Shown here: one piece after another, positions 61,870 through 64,000 of the stretch
Numbering within the stretch: the first letter of the stretch is position 1
Layout: every line of letters begins with the position of its first letter
Notes under the pieces: model-generated
Databases searched by the model: none
Told to the model about the DNA's origin: nothing
The model's input: only the letters and a program-made list of their open reading frames with translations
From: Saprospiraceae bacterium
GTDB lineage: Bacteria; Bacteroidota; Bacteroidia; Chitinophagales; Saprospiraceae
Reading direction: 5' to 3'
Length of the DNA: 64,000 nt
Assembly: GCA_022841345.1 (NCBI GenBank)
Contig: JALHRR010000008.1
Coordinates: 1-64,000 of the forward strand
Program-made: the position numbers and the translations under genes

Positions 61870-64000
61870 ATGGCAAATCTTTTCCTCAGCATTTATAATT
61901 TTTTTAAAACGCGCAGACTTGCTTTATGGTTGGTGATGCTGGCTTCCTTTGCCATTACCGGATGGATGGCTTCAAGACTGAATCTGCTGGAAGATATTAC
62001 TCATGTTTTACCAGAAGATAAAAAAATCGAACATCTGCAGCAGTTCCTTCAGAACTCAAAATTTTCAGATAAACTGGTCCTGATTATCTCTCAGAAAGAT
62101 CCGGTAGAGGATCCGGATCAGTTGATTTCACTAGCAGAAAATCTTACATCTTCACTCGAAGGGAATCGACATATTGCCTCAATAGAAGACAAAGTAGATG
62201 AAAGCCTGATCATGGATCAATTCAGGGCCATCAGAGAACAAATCCCTGTATTCCTTGAAGAAAAGGATTACACTGCTATCGACAGTTTGACATCCGAATC
62301 CAATATTCGGTCAAAACTACAATCCAATTATAACCTGCTCATCTCCCCTGCCGGTGCAATCATGAAAAATATTGTCATGGAAGATCCACTGGGGATCAGT
62401 ATGATTGGCATCAGCAGATTGCAGGATTTGCAGGTGGATGCACAGTTTGAATTGTATGATGGATATGTGATGTCCAAAGATTTACAAAATCTGCTGTACT
62501 TCATTCTACCTGTTTACGAACCTGGAGAAACAGGCAAGAATCTCGAATTTCTGAGTGAACTGGACATAACGCTGGACTCTTTAAGGGCTGTATTTCCAGA
62601 TCAGGAAATAAGATATTTTGGTACAGCAGCTGTGGCTGCCGGTAATGCCAAGCAACTTCGCCGGGATACATTATTGACTCAGGGAAGCACAGTTCTTATT
62701 TTAGTGGTGCTGATTTTCTTCTTTTTCAGAAAGAAAAGAGCTCCAGTTTTGATTATGTTACCAGTCGTTTTCGGGGCGCTTTTTTCACTTGCAGTCATAT
62801 ATCTGATCAAAGGAGAAATTTCAGTGATTGCATTGGCTGCAGGATGTGTCGTCCTGGGCATTGCCGTTAATTATTCACTTCATGTATACAACCACTATCG
62901 ACATTCCACTTCCATCAGACAGGTAATAGAGGATCTCGCAATCCCAATGACTGTGGGAAGTATTTCTACGATTGGAGGATTTCTTTGTCTTCAATTTGTT
63001 AAATCTCCCATGCTGCAGGACATAGGTCTGGTGGCTTGTATCAGTCTTACGGGAGCGGTATTGTTCTCACTGATCATTTTGCCGCATCTTATCACCACAG
63101 GCTCAAAACCTCATATTCCTTCCGGAGAAAATGTAGTGGATATTATTTCTCAAAAAAGGTTGGAAGGTAACAAATGGCTTGTAGGCATAATGGTAATTCT
63201 GACAATAGTTTTCTTATTCAGCTCCGGCAATGTGCGGTTTGAAAGCGATATGATGAAGCTAAATTATATGGCTCCGCACTTGAAAGAAGCTGAAGAAAAG
63301 CTCAATAGCCTGAATGATTTTACTTCTCAGACTATGTACCTCATCTCTGAGGGAAAGGATCTTGATCAGGCACTTCAGAATAGAGATAAAATAAGCCCAA
63401 TACTTCAAAATCTGATCGATTCAGGAGCAATTCTCAAAATCTCCGGAACAAAAGGACTTTTGATTTCAAGAGAAGAACAATCGCTCAGAATTCAACGCTG
63501 GAACAATTACTGGACAGAGGAAAAAGTGAATATTGTAATCAATACCTTACGGTTAGAAGGACAAAAATTATCATTCAAACCCGAAGCATTTGAAGGCTTC
63601 CGCAATTTGCTTTATAAAGATTATGAAGTGCTTGCTCCAGACTCAAGTACACTTATTACAAGCAATCTTTTAAGTGATTATGTGAATCAAAAAGATTCGA
63701 TTACTTCGATTACCAGCTTCCTCAGGGTTGATCCTGAGCAAAGAATGAAGGTCTACGATGCGCTGGATGAGTTGCAAAATAATACTGTTTTTGATAAAGC
63801 TTATACCGTCAACCGCCTGGCAGAAATCATACGGGATGAATTCAATGCTCTTGCCTGGATGACCGGAACATTGGTCTTCCTAGTGCTGCTTATCGCCTAT
63901 GGCAGAATCGAACTAGCACTAATCACATTCATTCCCATGCTTTTAAGCTGGATATGGATACTCGGTATCATGGGATTATTTGATATCCCTTTTAATCTGG
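61870..64000 (+). CDS. MMPL/RND-type exporter, cut by window edge
   Basis: An open frame from the ATG at 61870 runs to the last base without a stop (at least 710 residues). The start MANLFLSIYNFFKTRRLALW leads into helix 1, then a periplasmic domain (about 35-265). A helix cluster (about 275-415) holds the segment GCVVLGIAVNYSLHVYNHYRH typical of MMPL proteins. A second periplasmic domain and the beginning of a second helix set follow. MMPL proteins export lipids and pigments, so it is the likely exporter of the polyene product. It follows the glycosyltransferase by 22 bases. Confidence 0.85.
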   Translation, partial: MANLFLSIYNFFKTRRLALWLVMLASFAITGWMASRLNLLEDITHVLPEDKKIEHLQQFLQNSKFSDKLVLIISQKDPVEDPDQLISLAENLTSSLEGNRHIASIEDKVDESLIMDQFRAIREQIPVFLEEKDYTAIDSLTSESNIRSKLQSNYNLLISPAGAIMKNIVMEDPLGISMIGISRLQDLQVDAQFELYDGYVMSKDLQNLLYFILPVYEPGETGKNLEFLSELDITLDSLRAVFPDQEIRYFGTAAVAAGNAKQLRRDTLLTQGSTVLILVVLIFFFFRKKRAPVLIMLPVVFGALFSLAVIYLIKGEISVIALAAGCVVLGIAVNYSLHVYNHYRHSTSIRQVIEDLAIPMTVGSISTIGGFLCLQFVKSPMLQDIGLVACISLTGAVLFSLIILPHLITTGSKPHIPSGENVVDIISQKRLEGNKWLVGIMVILTIVFLFSSGNVRFESDMMKLNYMAPHLKEAEEKLNSLNDFTSQTMYLISEGKDLDQALQNRDKISPILQNLIDSGAILKISGTKGLLISREEQSLRIQRWNNYWTEEKVNIVINTLRLEGQKLSFKPEAFEGFRNLLYKDYEVLAPDSSTLITSNLLSDYVNQKDSITSITSFLRVDPEQRMKVYDALDELQNNTVFDKAYTVNRLAEIIRDEFNALAWMTGTLVFLVLLIAYGRIELALITFIPMLLSWIWILGIMGLFDIPFNL

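Overview
The window is chromosomal DNA of a Bacteroidota bacterium, probably from the Saprospiria/Chitinophagia side of the phylum (inference). The evidence is the gene families: two GLPGLI proteins beside a TonB-receptor-like barrel, a DUF547 operon, a DUF3276 (PUR-type) protein, a LytTR regulator with its own membrane domain, a remnant of a type IX secretion (T9SS) sorting tail, many lipoproteins, and a flexirubin/aryl-polyene pigment cluster headed by a Flavobacterium-type tyrosine ammonia-lyase. Base composition is moderately AT-rich. Starts lack strong Shine-Dalgarno sequences, and several are GTG or TTG. No rRNA, tRNA, CRISPR array or complete IS element was seen.

Layout. 0.5-2.1 kb: alpha-carbonic anhydrase lipoprotein plus an outer-membrane protein. 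2.5-6.0 kb (minus): DUF547 protein, FAD/NAD(P) oxidoreductase and a membrane polyferredoxin as one redox operon. 6.4-7.2 kb: a YoeB-type toxin-antitoxin pair and a decayed T9SS tail. 7.2-10.4 kb: a Tat-exported amine oxidase and two paralogous four-helix membrane proteins. 10.4-14.5 kb (minus): xerD, an Ig-like lipoprotein, lptB and two small envelope proteins. 14.5-18 kb: MscS-type channel and lipoproteins. 18.9-22.2 kb (minus): a three-gene proton-translocating transhydrogenase (pntAA, pntAB, pntB) with repeat-filled spacers. 22.8-30.3 kb: ABC exporter, DUF3276 protein, RRM protein, two GLPGLI proteins and a large barrel protein. 30.8-43 kb: mixed housekeeping and unknown genes, a lipoprotein superoxide dismutase, a flavodoxin-like reductase, and a lipoprotein/ECF-sigma/anti-sigma-like operon.

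43.97-64.0 kb (plus): the pigment cluster. In order: tyrosine ammonia-lyase, ketoreductase, ketosynthase, acyl carrier protein, LpxL-like acyltransferase, ApeP-like dehydratase, an exported unknown, thioesterase, ketosynthase, O-methyltransferase, halogenase-like flavoenzyme, inactive ketosynthase-like protein, second acyl carrier protein, third ketosynthase, an inserted Rpn-family gene, a second inactive ketosynthase-like protein, polysaccharide deacetylase, LolA-like carrier, a lipoprotein, FabZ-like dehydratase, GT2-DUF2062 protein and an MMPL exporter cut by the window edge. Together these would deaminate tyrosine to 4-coumarate, extend it on carrier proteins into a polyene, tailor it and move it to the outer membrane. 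The coumarate-activating ligase and the DarA/DarB dialkylresorcinol enzymes needed for a true flexirubin are not in the window and may lie beyond the right edge.

The most unusual non-coding signal is a dispersed modular repeat (about 2.1, 18.5 and 30.4 kb). Hairpins of differing sequence but preserved pairing alternate with the word GTGATG. Intergenic spacers also carry short repeated words (GGCTGTT, ATTAACCG, GTTAAAGC) and 7-14 bp minisatellites. The most interesting protein-level signal is that the two cluster dehydratases each keep only half of the FabZ catalytic pair.
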